DNA of 64,000 bases, taken from contig UQJP01000004.1 of assembly GCA_900541415.1 (NCBI GenBank), positions 1 to 64,000 of the forward strand. The letters are read 5' to 3'. How positions within the stretch are numbered: position 1 is the first letter of the stretch; each line of letters begins with the position of its first letter. Position numbers and translations under genes: made by a program. Below the pieces are notes generated by a model that had not been told where the DNA came from, did no database searches, and worked only from the letters and a program-made list of their open reading frames with translations. The DNA comes from an uncultured Odoribacter sp. (GTDB taxonomy: Bacteria; Bacteroidota; Bacteroidia; Bacteroidales; Marinifilaceae). This document shows positions 5,518 through 14,338 of the stretch, one piece after another.

Positions 5518-7638
5518 ATGGAAACGAATCCCCAGATAGAACTTGCTTTTGATTTTCTGCAATATACCGGGACAAATGTGTTTTTAACCGGGAAGGCGGG
5601 AACGGGTAAGACCACTTTTTTGCGTGAGTTGAAGCGACGGTCTCCGAAACGGATGATTGTGGTAGCACCTACGGGTGTGGCGGCAATCAATGCGGGAGGG
5701 GTGACGATTCATTCTTTCTTTCAATTGCCTTTTGGTCCTTATGTGCCCGGAAATATGGAGGAAACGCCGGGAGGTGAAAATCGTTATACGAATAAGTTCA
5801 GCCGGGAAAAAATTAATATCATTCGTAGCCTCGATCTGCTGGTGATTGATGAAATCAGTATGGTGAGGGCCGATTTGCTGGATGCTGTCAGTGATGTGCT
5901 GTGTCGTTATAAAGACCGTTCCCGTCCTTTCGGCGGCGTGCAATTGCTGATGATCGGGGATTTACAGCAGCTTGCTCCAGTAGTGAAGGAGGAAGAGTGG
6001 GGGGTATTGAAGGAAAGGTATGCTTCTCCTTTTTTCTTTTGCAGCAGGGCTTTGCAGGAGGTTCCTTATGCCGGGATTGAATTGACGCAGGTGTATCGGC
6101 AGACTGATGCTTTTTTTCTGGATTTGCTAAACAAGGTGAGGGATAACCGGGCAGACCAACAGACTTTGCAGGCGTTGAACCGACGTTATATTCCTGGTTT
6201 CCGTCCGGACGATACGGAAGGGTATATCACTTTGACTACTCATAATTATCAGGCGCAGCAGATCAACCGGGAAAAGCTGGATGAGCTGGAAGGGAAGGCT
6301 TATTCGTATGAAGCGGAGATCGTGGATGAATTTCCGGAGTATTCTTTTCCTACCGATCAGCATTTGGTGTTGAAAAAGGGGGCGCAGGTCATGTTTGTGA
6401 AAAACGACGCTTCCCCGGAAAAACGGTACTACAATGGGAAAATCGGGCGTATCACGGCAATCAGTTCCGACCATATTTTGGTGAGATGTGGAGGAGAGAA
6501 GGAAGCGATCACGGTAGCGAAAGAGGAGTGGACGAATACGAAGTATTCCATAGATGCCGAGACACAGGAGATTACCGAAACGGTGGAGGGGGTGTTCCGG
6601 CAGTATCCTCTGAAGACAGCATGGGCGATCACGATCCATAAGAGTCAGGGGCTTACTTTTGAGCGGGCTATTGTGGATGCGGGGGCTGCTTTTACGCATG
6701 GGCAGGTGTATGTGGCGTTAAGTCGTTGTAAAACCTTGGAAGGGCTGGTGCTTAGTTCGCCTTTGCGAACGGGGGCTTTGATCTGTGATCAGGTGGTGAG
6801 GCAGTTTACGGAAAGCGTGGAGCGTAACCAGCCGGGACGGGAGCAGTTGGCAGATGCCCGGAAGGCGTATTACCTGCAATTGCTGAAAGAGTTGTTCGAT
6901 TATTCCGGGGTGTTGAGGCGGGTGCAATATATGAGCCGTTTGATGAATGAGCATTTGTGGCGGCTGTATCCTGAACTGACCGAGCGTTATCGCACGGTGC
7001 GGGAGTTTTGCCACAATGAATTGAAAGATGTGGGCGAAAGGTTTCAAGCGCAATTGGAACGTTTAGTGAGTGAGTGCGGTGATCCCGAACAGGATGGGCA
7101 GGTACGGGAAAGGGTGGCTAAAGGGCTCGCCTATTTCCGTGAAAATACAGAGCGGGTGGCTGTGTTGGTACGGGATACTCAGCCGGAAGTGGACAATAAG
7201 GAGGTGCGCAAGTCGTTGAACGAGGCTTTGGGACGTTTGCAACAGGAAGTGGAGGTGAAGATGGCGACATTGGAGGCTGCTGTGGGTGGTTTTTCCGTTA
7301 TGGGACATTTACAGGCGAAAGCCAAAGCGATGATTGAGAAACCAAAGCCTAAAACCCGGAAAGTTTCGGATAAGGTGGATGTGCCGGACGATATTCTTCA
7401 TCCCGATTTGTATCAAATTTTAAGGCAATGGCGTAAGGAGGAAGCCGCTTCGATGAATCTGCCCGTTTATACTGTGCTGCATCAGAAAGCTTTGCTGGGT
7501 ATTGCCAATACTTTGCCGACTAATGGCAGGGAGTTGCTTGCCATTCCGGGAATCGGAAAGAAGGTGGCGGAACGTTATGGGGCGAAATTGCTGGAGATCG
7601 TGAACGATTTCCGTTTTGCTACTTTGGGAGAGGCCTGA
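5518..7638 (+). CDS. PIF1-like SF1 helicase with C-terminal HRDC domain
   Basis: A 706-residue superfamily 1B DNA helicase typical of Bacteroidetes. Walker A GKAGTGKT is at 25-32 and Walker B VIDEIS near Asp111-Glu112. Later helicase motifs include the UvrD-C-like HKSQGLTFERAIVD and QVYVALSRC, close to residues 380-405. A coiled, charged middle region (about 430-610) leads to an HRDC domain (about 625-700, with LPTNGRELLAIPGIGKKVAE), a nucleic-acid-binding module usually found in RecQ and RNase D. The likely role is unwinding of recombination or replication intermediates. The start is fixed by a -7 box 36 bp upstream. It is transcribed alone on the right side of the CRISPR terminator and has normal genome composition. 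Confidence 0.9.
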   Translation: METNPQIELAFDFLQYTGTNVFLTGKAGTGKTTFLRELKRRSPKRMIVVAPTGVAAINAGGVTIHSFFQLPFGPYVPGNMEETPGGENRYTNKFSREKINIIRSLDLLVIDEISMVRADLLDAVSDVLCRYKDRSRPFGGVQLLMIGDLQQLAPVVKEEEWGVLKERYASPFFFCSRALQEVPYAGIELTQVYRQTDAFFLDLLNKVRDNRADQQTLQALNRRYIPGFRPDDTEGYITLTTHNYQAQQINREKLDELEGKAYSYEAEIVDEFPEYSFPTDQHLVLKKGAQVMFVKNDASPEKRYYNGKIGRITAISSDHILVRCGGEKEAITVAKEEWTNTKYSIDAETQEITETVEGVFRQYPLKTAWAITIHKSQGLTFERAIVDAGAAFTHGQVYVALSRCKTLEGLVLSSPLRTGALICDQVVRQFTESVERNQPGREQLADARKAYYLQLLKELFDYSGVLRRVQYMSRLMNEHLWRLYPELTERYRTVREFCHNELKDVGERFQAQLERLVSECGDPEQDGQVRERVAKGLAYFRENTERVAVLVRDTQPEVDNKEVRKSLNEALGRLQQEVEVKMATLEAAVGGFSVMGHLQAKAKAMIEKPKPKTRKVSDKVDVPDDILHPDLYQILRQWRKEEAASMNLPVYTVLHQKALLGIANTLPTNGRELLAIPGIGKKVAERYGAKLLEIVNDFRFATLGEA

Positions 7639-7711
7639 AAGAATCTGTGTGACAAGGAATAACATTTTGATATTTTGATTCGTATATGGTGGAAACTAAA
7701 ACACAAATACA

Positions 7712-8761
7712 ATGAATCACGGTATCAGTATTTTATTCAGGGCAATCCCGGTGGTGATGGCATTTATTTGCTTTTGTCTGGGAGGTTTTATTTTGATGTA
7801 TGGGGATGACGCAGCGAGAGAGGTGGCCGGGCCTGTTGTGTTTTTCTTAGGTGCTATCTGTCTGGCGTTATATGCTACGGCAGCAACGATTATCCGGCAG
7901 TTGATCCATAAATTTCATCCGGCGTTAAAGTATCTTATTCCCGGTTTCGGGTATTTAGTGGCTTTGGTCACGCTGTGTATGGGGATTTGGATTTTTACCA
8001 CAGGCGGTAATTCCAATTTTACCGTATCGGGGCATGTGGTGGCGGGAATCGGGTTGATTTCAGCCTGTGTTTCAACAGCTGCGACGGCATCTACAAAATT
8101 TTATCTAATTCCCGTAAATTCCAATTCTACGGTGCAAACAATCAATCAGGAAGGTTTTTCGGCTTTGACTGAAAAAGTGCTGATCGGATTGACCGTTCTT
8201 TTCTCTTTGGCGGCCTGGATATGGGCGATTATTCTTTTGTCCAGAGGAGAGGTGGGAACTTATTATTTCGTTGCCGGTTCGGTTATGGGCGGACTGGCCT
8301 GTATCTGTACCAGCCTGATTGCTTTGGTGGCGAGTATTTCCCGGCAGATCCGGAACGATTACACGGAACGCGACCGCAAAAACTGGCCGAAATTGGTGTT
8401 GTTTATGGGGAGTGTTTGTGTGATCTGGGGATTGATTATTATTTTTTCGATGATCGGGCAGGCGGCCAGCACAACCGGGTTTATTATGATCGGGTTGGGA
8501 TTGGTGTGTTACAGTATTTCGAGTAAGGTGATCCTGCTTGCCAAGGTGTGGCGTCAGGAATTCGCTTTGGCAAACCGGATTCCGATCATTCCGATTATAA
8601 CGGCTTTGCTGGCTTTGTTTTTTGGGGCATTCCTGTTCGAAGAGGCTTTATACGATATGGCGTTTTTCGTTCCGGCACGTGTGCTGGTGGGATTGGGCGC
8701 TATTTGTTTTTGCCTGTTCTCCATTGTGAGTATTTTGGAAAGCGGAACCTCAAAGAAGTAA
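7712..8761 (+). CDS. Multi-pass inner-membrane protein, DUF2776-like
   Basis: A 349-residue protein with about nine hydrophobic helices arranged as repeated pairs; the segments around residues 10-60, 75-120, 150-205 and 230-340 look internally similar (GGFILMYGDD, GIWIFTTGG, GLIIIFSMIG, FGAFLFEEA). It resembles the DUF2776 family of predicted inner-membrane proteins, whose function is not known to me. No transport or catalytic motif is visible. It follows the helicase by 73 bp on the same strand and ends before a terminator at 8803, so the two may be read together. The family assignment is from memory of the sequence pattern and is moderately sure. Confidence 0.65.
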   Translation: MNHGISILFRAIPVVMAFICFCLGGFILMYGDDAAREVAGPVVFFLGAICLALYATAATIIRQLIHKFHPALKYLIPGFGYLVALVTLCMGIWIFTTGGNSNFTVSGHVVAGIGLISACVSTAATASTKFYLIPVNSNSTVQTINQEGFSALTEKVLIGLTVLFSLAAWIWAIILLSRGEVGTYYFVAGSVMGGLACICTSLIALVASISRQIRNDYTERDRKNWPKLVLFMGSVCVIWGLIIIFSMIGQAASTTGFIMIGLGLVCYSISSKVILLAKVWRQEFALANRIPIIPIITALLALFFGAFLFEEALYDMAFFVPARVLVGLGAICFCLFSIVSILESGTSKK

Positions 8762-8802
8762 ACGGATATAGGTAAAAACTATATATTTCTTTTTCATGGG
8801 GG

Positions 8803-8836
8803 AAGGTGTCTGAAGTTTTTCGGACACCTTTTTTGC
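8803..8836 (+). terminator. Terminator after the DUF2776-like gene
   Basis: Hairpin AAGGTGTCTG/CGGACACCTT (with one T-G pair) followed by a T run, 41 bp after the stop codon. Confidence 0.9.
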
Positions 8837-8891
8837 TGGCACGGCCTATGGTATTTTTTGTGTTTCTTTTCCGGTTTTCCGGTTTAATCTG

Positions 8892-8899
8892 TATCTTTG
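8892..8899 (+). promoter_or_regulatory. -7 promoter box of rarA
   Basis: TATCTTTG, a perfect -7 match, 22 bp before the rarA ATG; the -33 region is T-rich without a clean TTTG. Confidence 0.6.
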
Positions 8900-8921
8900 T
8901 TTTCAAAGTTGCGGAATTATT

Positions 8922-10196
8922 ATGGAAAATAAGCCTTTAGCGGAGCGGTTGAGACCGAAGACTTTGGATGATTATATCGGGCAGCAGCATTTGGTGGGGC
9001 CGGGTAAGGTGTTGCGTAAGATGATCGAGTCGGGCGTGGTGTCGTCTTTTATCCTTTGGGGGCCTCCGGGGGTGGGAAAAACCACTTTAGCTATGATTCT
9101 GGCCGAGCAGTTGAATCGTCCGTTTCATGTGTTGAGCGCGGTCAGTTCGGGGGTTAAGGATGTGAGGGAAGTGATTCAAAAGGCCGAAAGCCAGCGTTTT
9201 TTCAATACTCCTAATCCGATTCTTTTTATCGATGAAATCCATCGTTTTTCCAAAGCGCAGCAAGATTCTTTGTTGGCTGCGGTGGAGAAGGGTACGGTCA
9301 CCCTGATCGGGGCCACTACCGAAAATCCTTCGTTCGAGGTGATTTCTCCTTTGTTGTCGCGTTGCCAGGTGTATGTGCTGAAAGCGCAGGAAAAAGCCGA
9401 TCTGGAAGCATTGATCGACCGGGCTATTGCAAAGGATTTTTACCTGAAGGAGAAGAATATCGTTGTCAAGGAGAAAGAGGCTTTGATTTCATTTAGCGGG
9501 GGGGATGCCCGTAAATTATTGAATATTCTGGAGTTGGTGGTAAATGCCCAGTCCGGAGGAGAGGTTATTATCGACAATGAAACCGTGCGCAGGGAATTGC
9601 AGGAAAATCCCCTGATGTATGATAAAGACGGCGAGCAGCATTACGATATTATTTCAGCGATGATTAAGTCCGTCAGGGGAAGTGATCCGAATGCCGCCCT
9701 ATATTATATGGCAAGGATGCTGGAAGGCGGGGAAGACCCGAAATTTATCGCCCGCCGTTTAATGATTCTGGCTTCGGAAGATATAGGGCTTGCCAATCCG
9801 AATGCGATGCTGTTGGCGAATGCCTGTTTTGATATTGTGCATAAGATCGGGATGCCGGAGGCGAGGATTCCGCTGGCGGAGTGCCTGATTTATCTGGCCA
9901 CTTCTCCCAAAAGCAATTCCGCTTATATGGCGATCAACGAGGCGATGGGGCTGGTGAAACAGACTGGGAATATCCAGGTGCCCCTGTATTTACGGAATGC
10001 GCCGACTAAATTGATGAAGGAATTGAATTACGGCAAGGATTATAAGTATGCTCATGAGTTTCCGGGGAATTTTGTGGAAATGGAGTTTATGCCGGAGGAG
10101 TTGAAAGATGTGGTGCTTTATAAGCCGCAAAATAATGCTTCGGAAGTGAAGATATTGGAAAGGCTGAAAGCCTGGTGGAAAAAGAAATATAAATAA
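8922..10196 (+). CDS. rarA: Replication-associated recombination protein A (RarA/MgsA AAA+ ATPase)
   Basis: A 424-residue clamp-loader-like AAA+ ATPase that acts at stalled replication forks, homologous to yeast Mgs1 and human WRNIP1. The N-terminus PLAERLRPKTLDDYIGQQHL is diagnostic. Walker A WGPPGVGKTT lies near residue 46-55, Walker B LFIDEIHRF at about 101-109, and the sensor-1 stretch GATTENPSFEV follows. The C-terminal half contains the tetramerisation region (GSDPNAALYYMARMLEGGEDP, LASEDIGLANP). Length and domain order are standard for bacteria. It has its own -7 box and is followed 47 bp later by kdsA. Confidence 0.97.
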   Translation: MENKPLAERLRPKTLDDYIGQQHLVGPGKVLRKMIESGVVSSFILWGPPGVGKTTLAMILAEQLNRPFHVLSAVSSGVKDVREVIQKAESQRFFNTPNPILFIDEIHRFSKAQQDSLLAAVEKGTVTLIGATTENPSFEVISPLLSRCQVYVLKAQEKADLEALIDRAIAKDFYLKEKNIVVKEKEALISFSGGDARKLLNILELVVNAQSGGEVIIDNETVRRELQENPLMYDKDGEQHYDIISAMIKSVRGSDPNAALYYMARMLEGGEDPKFIARRLMILASEDIGLANPNAMLLANACFDIVHKIGMPEARIPLAECLIYLATSPKSNSAYMAINEAMGLVKQTGNIQVPLYLRNAPTKLMKELNYGKDYKYAHEFPGNFVEMEFMPEELKDVVLYKPQNNASEVKILERLKAWWKKKYK

Positions 10197-10243
10197 GCAG
10201 ACAATAATAACGCCGGGAAAGACGGCATAAAAATACAGTAGTT

Positions 10244-11050
10244 ATGAAGATATTAAGCGAGATAACCGATCAGGATATGTTTTTTCTGTTGGCAGGGCCT
10301 TGTGTGATCGAGGGGGAAGAAATGGCGTTGCGCATTGCGGAACATGTGTCTGAACTCACCGATAAATTGGGGATTCCCTATGTTTTCAAGGGGTCTTTTA
10401 AAAAGGCAAACCGTTCGCGTCTGGATTCCTTTACCGGGATCGGGGACGAAAAGGCTTTGAAGGTGTTGGCGAAAGTGAAGAGGGATTTCCAGATTCCTGT
10501 GGTAACGGATGTGCATAGCGTAGAGGATGCCATTATGGCTGCCGAATATGTGGATGTTTTGCAAATCCCCGCCTTCTTGTGTCGGCAAACCGATTTGCTG
10601 GTGGCAGCCGCCCAGACGGGACGTATGGTGAATATCAAGAAAGGGCAGTTCCTTTCGCCGGAGGCTATGCGTTTTGCGGCGGATAAAATCCGGGAGTCCG
10701 GGAATGACAATGTGATGGTAACGGAACGGGGAACCACTTTCGGTTATCAGGATTTGGTGGTGGATTTCCGGGGAATCCGTATTATGCAGGAGCATTGTAA
10801 GTGTCCGGTGATTGTGGATGCCACCCATTCCCTGCAACAGCCCAACCAATCGTGTGGGGTGACTGGCGGTCAGCCGCAATTGATCGAAACGATCGCCAAA
10901 GCGGGAATCGCTGTGGGAGCCGACGGGCTTTTCATTGAAACGCATCCCGATCCGAAAAATGCAAAATCGGACGGGGCGAATATGTTGCAGCTCGATTTAT
11001 TGGAAGGTTTGCTCAAAAAGTTGGTGCGTGTGCGGCAGGCTATCCGGTAA
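10244..11050 (+). CDS. kdsA: 3-deoxy-8-phosphooctulonate (KDO 8-phosphate) synthase
   Basis: Condenses phosphoenolpyruvate with arabinose 5-phosphate to give KDO 8-phosphate, the first committed step of KDO for the lipopolysaccharide inner core. The 268-residue TIM barrel shows the family motifs in order: AGPCVIEGEE, FKGSFKKANRS (substrate phosphate), TDVHSVEDA, QIPAFLCRQTDLL, NIKKGQFL, TERGTTFGY, DATHSLQQP and GLFIETHPDP. Length is typical. It follows rarA on the same strand with a 47-bp gap and precedes a lipoprotein gene by 44 bp. Confidence 0.98.
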   Translation: MKILSEITDQDMFFLLAGPCVIEGEEMALRIAEHVSELTDKLGIPYVFKGSFKKANRSRLDSFTGIGDEKALKVLAKVKRDFQIPVVTDVHSVEDAIMAAEYVDVLQIPAFLCRQTDLLVAAAQTGRMVNIKKGQFLSPEAMRFAADKIRESGNDNVMVTERGTTFGYQDLVVDFRGIRIMQEHCKCPVIVDATHSLQQPNQSCGVTGGQPQLIETIAKAGIAVGADGLFIETHPDPKNAKSDGANMLQLDLLEGLLKKLVRVRQAIR

Positions 11051-11094
11051 ATATCACTCGAAGATTATTTTTTGACTCAAGGTGTGTGCTAATC

Positions 11095-12540
11095 ATGAGA
11101 AAGATTCTGGTATTGTTTTTTATATGGGGATGTTTATGCGGCTGTGGGGGAGGAAAGGCGAATGTCGAGGAAACCGGGAAGTTCCCGGATATTTTTCCTG
11201 ACTATCAATTTGTGACTATTCCGGTGAATATTGCACCTTTGAATTTCAGGGTGCCGGGAGCCGAGCAGGTGGAGGTTGAATTCAGCAAGGGAAACGCTCC
11301 TTTGTTGGTGTGCCGGGGAAAAGAGGGGATACAGATTCCGATAAAAAAATGGCGGAGTATGTTGGAAAAGATCGAAAACGGCTTTCTGGCAGTGAAAGTA
11401 TATGCCAAACAAGAGGGAAAGTGGAAGGGGTATAGCCCTTTTCAAATCAAAGTGGTTTCCGATTCTATCGATCCTTATATTGCTTACCGTCTGATAGAGC
11501 CGGGGTATGAACTGGGAACGAGGTTGAGTTTGTTCCAGCGTGAGTTGTCGTCGTTCGATGAGGAGGTTTTTGTGCCTTATTCCCTGACGGATAATAATTG
11601 TGTGAATTGCCATGCTTTTAGTAATTATTCGCCGGATAAATTCATGTTCCATGTGCGTCAGAGTAATTCGGGAACAATTATTGTGGATCACGGCTCCGTG
11701 AAAAAGATAAATACTAAAACTGCCGCACTGGCAACTCCGGGTTCTTACCGGATGTGGCATCCGTCCGGCAAGTATATTGCTTTTTCAACCAGTAAGACTT
11801 ATCAGGCTTTCCACGCTTTCCGTGAAAAAAAGATCGAGGTGTATGACCTGTTGTCGGACCTGATGATTTATGATGTGGAAGACAATAAGGTTTTGACGGA
11901 CGAGCGGCTTTTGACTAAAGATGAATGGGAAACTTTTCCGGCCTGGTCGCCCGATGGGAAATATCTGTATTTCTGCCGGGCTAAGGTGCGTAATATGCCT
12001 ATGGAATATAAACAGTTAAAATACGGTATTTACCGGGTGGCTTTCAATGAGGCCAACGGTACATTGGCCGATAGCATAGAAACGGTTATCGATCCGGAGG
12101 TGACACAAAAGAGTACGGTTTTCCCGGCTATTTCTCCTGACGGGAGATTTTTGCTTTATTCGATTGCCGATGGGGGAGTTTTCCCTGTGCATCATTCGGA
12201 AGCCGACCTGGAAATGATCGATTTGCAGACCGGGAAGCCTGTGGATATGCGGGCGATTAATAGCCCATATTCTGAAAGCTATCACGTTTGGTCGTCGTCC
12301 GGACGTTGGATTGTTTTCAGCAGCCGGAGGATAGACAATGGTTATACGCATGTTTATTTCGCCCATGTGGATGAAAACGGGAAGGTAGATAAACCTTTTG
12401 TACTTCCTCAGAAGAATCCGGATTTTTACAGGCTGTGTCTGAAATCGTTCAATGTGCCGGAGCTGATCAGCGGGCGGATTACCATTTCGCCCTACCGTTT
12501 GGAGAAAGCGATTAAAGGTCCGATAATTAATGCCCGGTAA
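11095..12540 (+). CDS. PD40/TolB-like beta-propeller lipoprotein with one heme-c motif
   Basis: A 481-residue exported protein. The start is placed at ATG 11095 because it gives a clean lipoprotein signal (MRKILVLFFIWGCLCGCGGG, Cys13 or Cys17); a GTG 9 bp upstream is also open. Residues about 30-150 form an all-beta region, then CVNCH at 169-173 is a canonical covalent heme-c attachment site. The rest is a WD40-like/PD40 propeller (MWHPSGKYIAFSTS, FPAWSPDGKYLYFCRA, FPAISPDGRFLLYSIA, VWSSSGRWIVFSSRR). It is probably periplasmic and anchored by lipid. Function is unknown; a surface or redox-linked role is inferred from the motif only. The next gene (DUF6057) starts 20 bp downstream. Confidence 0.85.
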   Translation: MRKILVLFFIWGCLCGCGGGKANVEETGKFPDIFPDYQFVTIPVNIAPLNFRVPGAEQVEVEFSKGNAPLLVCRGKEGIQIPIKKWRSMLEKIENGFLAVKVYAKQEGKWKGYSPFQIKVVSDSIDPYIAYRLIEPGYELGTRLSLFQRELSSFDEEVFVPYSLTDNNCVNCHAFSNYSPDKFMFHVRQSNSGTIIVDHGSVKKINTKTAALATPGSYRMWHPSGKYIAFSTSKTYQAFHAFREKKIEVYDLLSDLMIYDVEDNKVLTDERLLTKDEWETFPAWSPDGKYLYFCRAKVRNMPMEYKQLKYGIYRVAFNEANGTLADSIETVIDPEVTQKSTVFPAISPDGRFLLYSIADGGVFPVHHSEADLEMIDLQTGKPVDMRAINSPYSESYHVWSSSGRWIVFSSRRIDNGYTHVYFAHVDENGKVDKPFVLPQKNPDFYRLCLKSFNVPELISGRITISPYRLEKAIKGPIINAR

Positions 12541-12560
12541 GCACTTAACCCAGAAAGACT

Positions 12561-14327
12561 ATGATGAAAAAAGAGAATATTGTTTATCTTTTGTTTCCTT
12601 TGATCTATCTTTTTTATTTCGTTGGCATGAAAGGACATATCGGTTTTTGGTATGGAACGGATTGGTTTATGGCGAACGGGGATTATTTCAGGCAGCTTTA
12701 TCTTAAACCCGGAGGTTGGTCGGAGTATTTAGGTAGTTTTTTATTACAGTTTTATAAGTGGCGTTGGATAGGGGCGTTGATTATGACACTGATTCCCCTG
12801 GGTGTGTTTGTCCTGACCCGGAAAATTATCGGCAGGTTGGGGGGTCCCGGAAACTGGTTGTTGCCTGCTGTGATTCCCTGCCTGCTGGTTTGGGGGGTGC
12901 AATGCTATATGGGAGTGGGATTGGGTGAAGTGTTGAGAATATTGTTTTTTTATTTGTCGTTGTGGGGATATGTTGTTATTACAGACCAGAGGTTGCGTTG
13001 TGTGTTGTTTTCCCTGCTTTTCCCTTTCCTTTATTTATTGCTGTCGTCCGGAGGTTGTATGTTTTTGTATGCAACTTACGGTCTTTATGAGTTGTTTTAT
13101 TCGAAAGGGCGTGCCCGCTACGGTTATTGGGCGCTGTGGGTGTTTCTGCTGAGTGTGTATCCTTTCTTGTGGCAACGGTGGATGTGGATTATGCCGGATG
13201 AGGATTTGTATATATTGTCCCGTATTTCCAGCAGCAATGCATCGAATATGATTTGGTTGTTGTATGGGTACGGTTTTTTGCTGACCGGACTGGCTTATGT
13301 GGGGAACAGAATATCTAAAAAAGGAAAACGTCTCTTTTATTTGGGCGAGTTGGCAGTGATTGTTGCGGGATGTGTTTTCGGGGTGAGTTATTGTTATCAG
13401 AAAAATACGGAATATTTTTTACGTATGGACCGGGCGGTGGAGTACGGCGATTGGGATGAGGTGTTGGAAGTGGCGGATGGACTGGAACAATGGTCGAGGG
13501 AGGAGTTTTTTTATGTGAGCCTGGCCTTGGCAAGCAAAGGGGAGTTGGCCGAGAAATTGTTCAATTATCCGGTGTGGGGAATCGGGTGTCTGTATTTACC
13601 CCGAAGTTTGGAATATCATATCAGTGTGGTGGGAAGTGAGTTTTATTATCGACTGAAGATACCGAACGAGGCGATGCACTGGACTTTACAGGCTTCTATC
13701 GCTTCGCCGCAGGGAATGAATTTCAGGACTTTAAAGCGGTTGATCGATATAAATATTCAGAAGGGTGACAATCGCTTAGCCGATAAGTATTTGGCGATTA
13801 TGGAACAAACGATGTTGCACGGGGAATGGATCAGAAACCGGCGCGCCATGATGCAGGCTTCACAGACTGAACGTGTGCTTTCCGATGATAAGATCGACTT
13901 TTTTATCGGTGGACGTCCTTTTTTGTCGGATATGGCGAGGGTGCTGGATGCAGGGAGAAGTCCTGAAATGACTTTGGATTATATCCTTTGCGGTTTGCTG
14001 CTGAACAAGGATTTGAATAAATTCTGCCAGTTGTTTACGCATTTTTACCCCAAAAACGGAAGCCGGAAAATTCCGAAAGCATACGAAGAGGCGATATTGA
14101 CGGCTGTTGCAGCGGGTAATCAGGATTTTTCCGGTTATACGATCAGTCCGGACAGGCGCAAGGCGTTTGCCGATTATAACGCCTTGCTCCGGCATGCCGG
14201 AAAGAATAGGAAAGGGGCTGCCGAGACGATGAAGGACTTTAAAGATACCTGGTGGTATTATTGCCATTTCATCGAGCCCAAAGATATGGATGCAAAAGGG
14301 AATTTATTGGAATACCAAAGTCATTAG
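12561..14327 (+). CDS. DUF6057 family multi-pass membrane protein
   Basis: A 588-residue protein with an N-terminal membrane half (about ten helices up to residue 280, with conserved-looking aromatic stretches such as FWYGTDWFMANGDYF and FYKWRWIGALIMT) and a soluble, helical C-terminal half (about 290-588) that resembles TPR-like repeats (EVLEVADGLEQWSREEFFYVSLALASKGELAEKLF). It matches what I know as DUF6057, a Bacteroidetes family of unknown function. It is in an apparent two-gene operon with the heme-motif lipoprotein 20 bp upstream. Its stop codon overlaps that of the convergent CBS-domain gene inside a perfect hairpin (14311-14338). Confidence 0.75.
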   Translation: MMKKENIVYLLFPLIYLFYFVGMKGHIGFWYGTDWFMANGDYFRQLYLKPGGWSEYLGSFLLQFYKWRWIGALIMTLIPLGVFVLTRKIIGRLGGPGNWLLPAVIPCLLVWGVQCYMGVGLGEVLRILFFYLSLWGYVVITDQRLRCVLFSLLFPFLYLLLSSGGCMFLYATYGLYELFYSKGRARYGYWALWVFLLSVYPFLWQRWMWIMPDEDLYILSRISSSNASNMIWLLYGYGFLLTGLAYVGNRISKKGKRLFYLGELAVIVAGCVFGVSYCYQKNTEYFLRMDRAVEYGDWDEVLEVADGLEQWSREEFFYVSLALASKGELAEKLFNYPVWGIGCLYLPRSLEYHISVVGSEFYYRLKIPNEAMHWTLQASIASPQGMNFRTLKRLIDINIQKGDNRLADKYLAIMEQTMLHGEWIRNRRAMMQASQTERVLSDDKIDFFIGGRPFLSDMARVLDAGRSPEMTLDYILCGLLLNKDLNKFCQLFTHFYPKNGSRKIPKAYEEAILTAVAAGNQDFSGYTISPDRRKAFADYNALLRHAGKNRKGAAETMKDFKDTWWYYCHFIEPKDMDAKGNLLEYQSH

Positions 14328-14338
14328 ACTTTGGTATT
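14311..14338. terminator. Bidirectional terminator overlapping two convergent stop codons
   Basis: A perfect 12-bp stem (AATACCAAAGTC, loop ATTA, GACTTTGGTATT) with a T run on the right for + transcripts. The stop codons of the DUF6057 gene (14325-14327) and of the minus-strand CBS gene (14324-14326) both lie in the loop and first base of the 3' arm. Confidence 0.85.
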
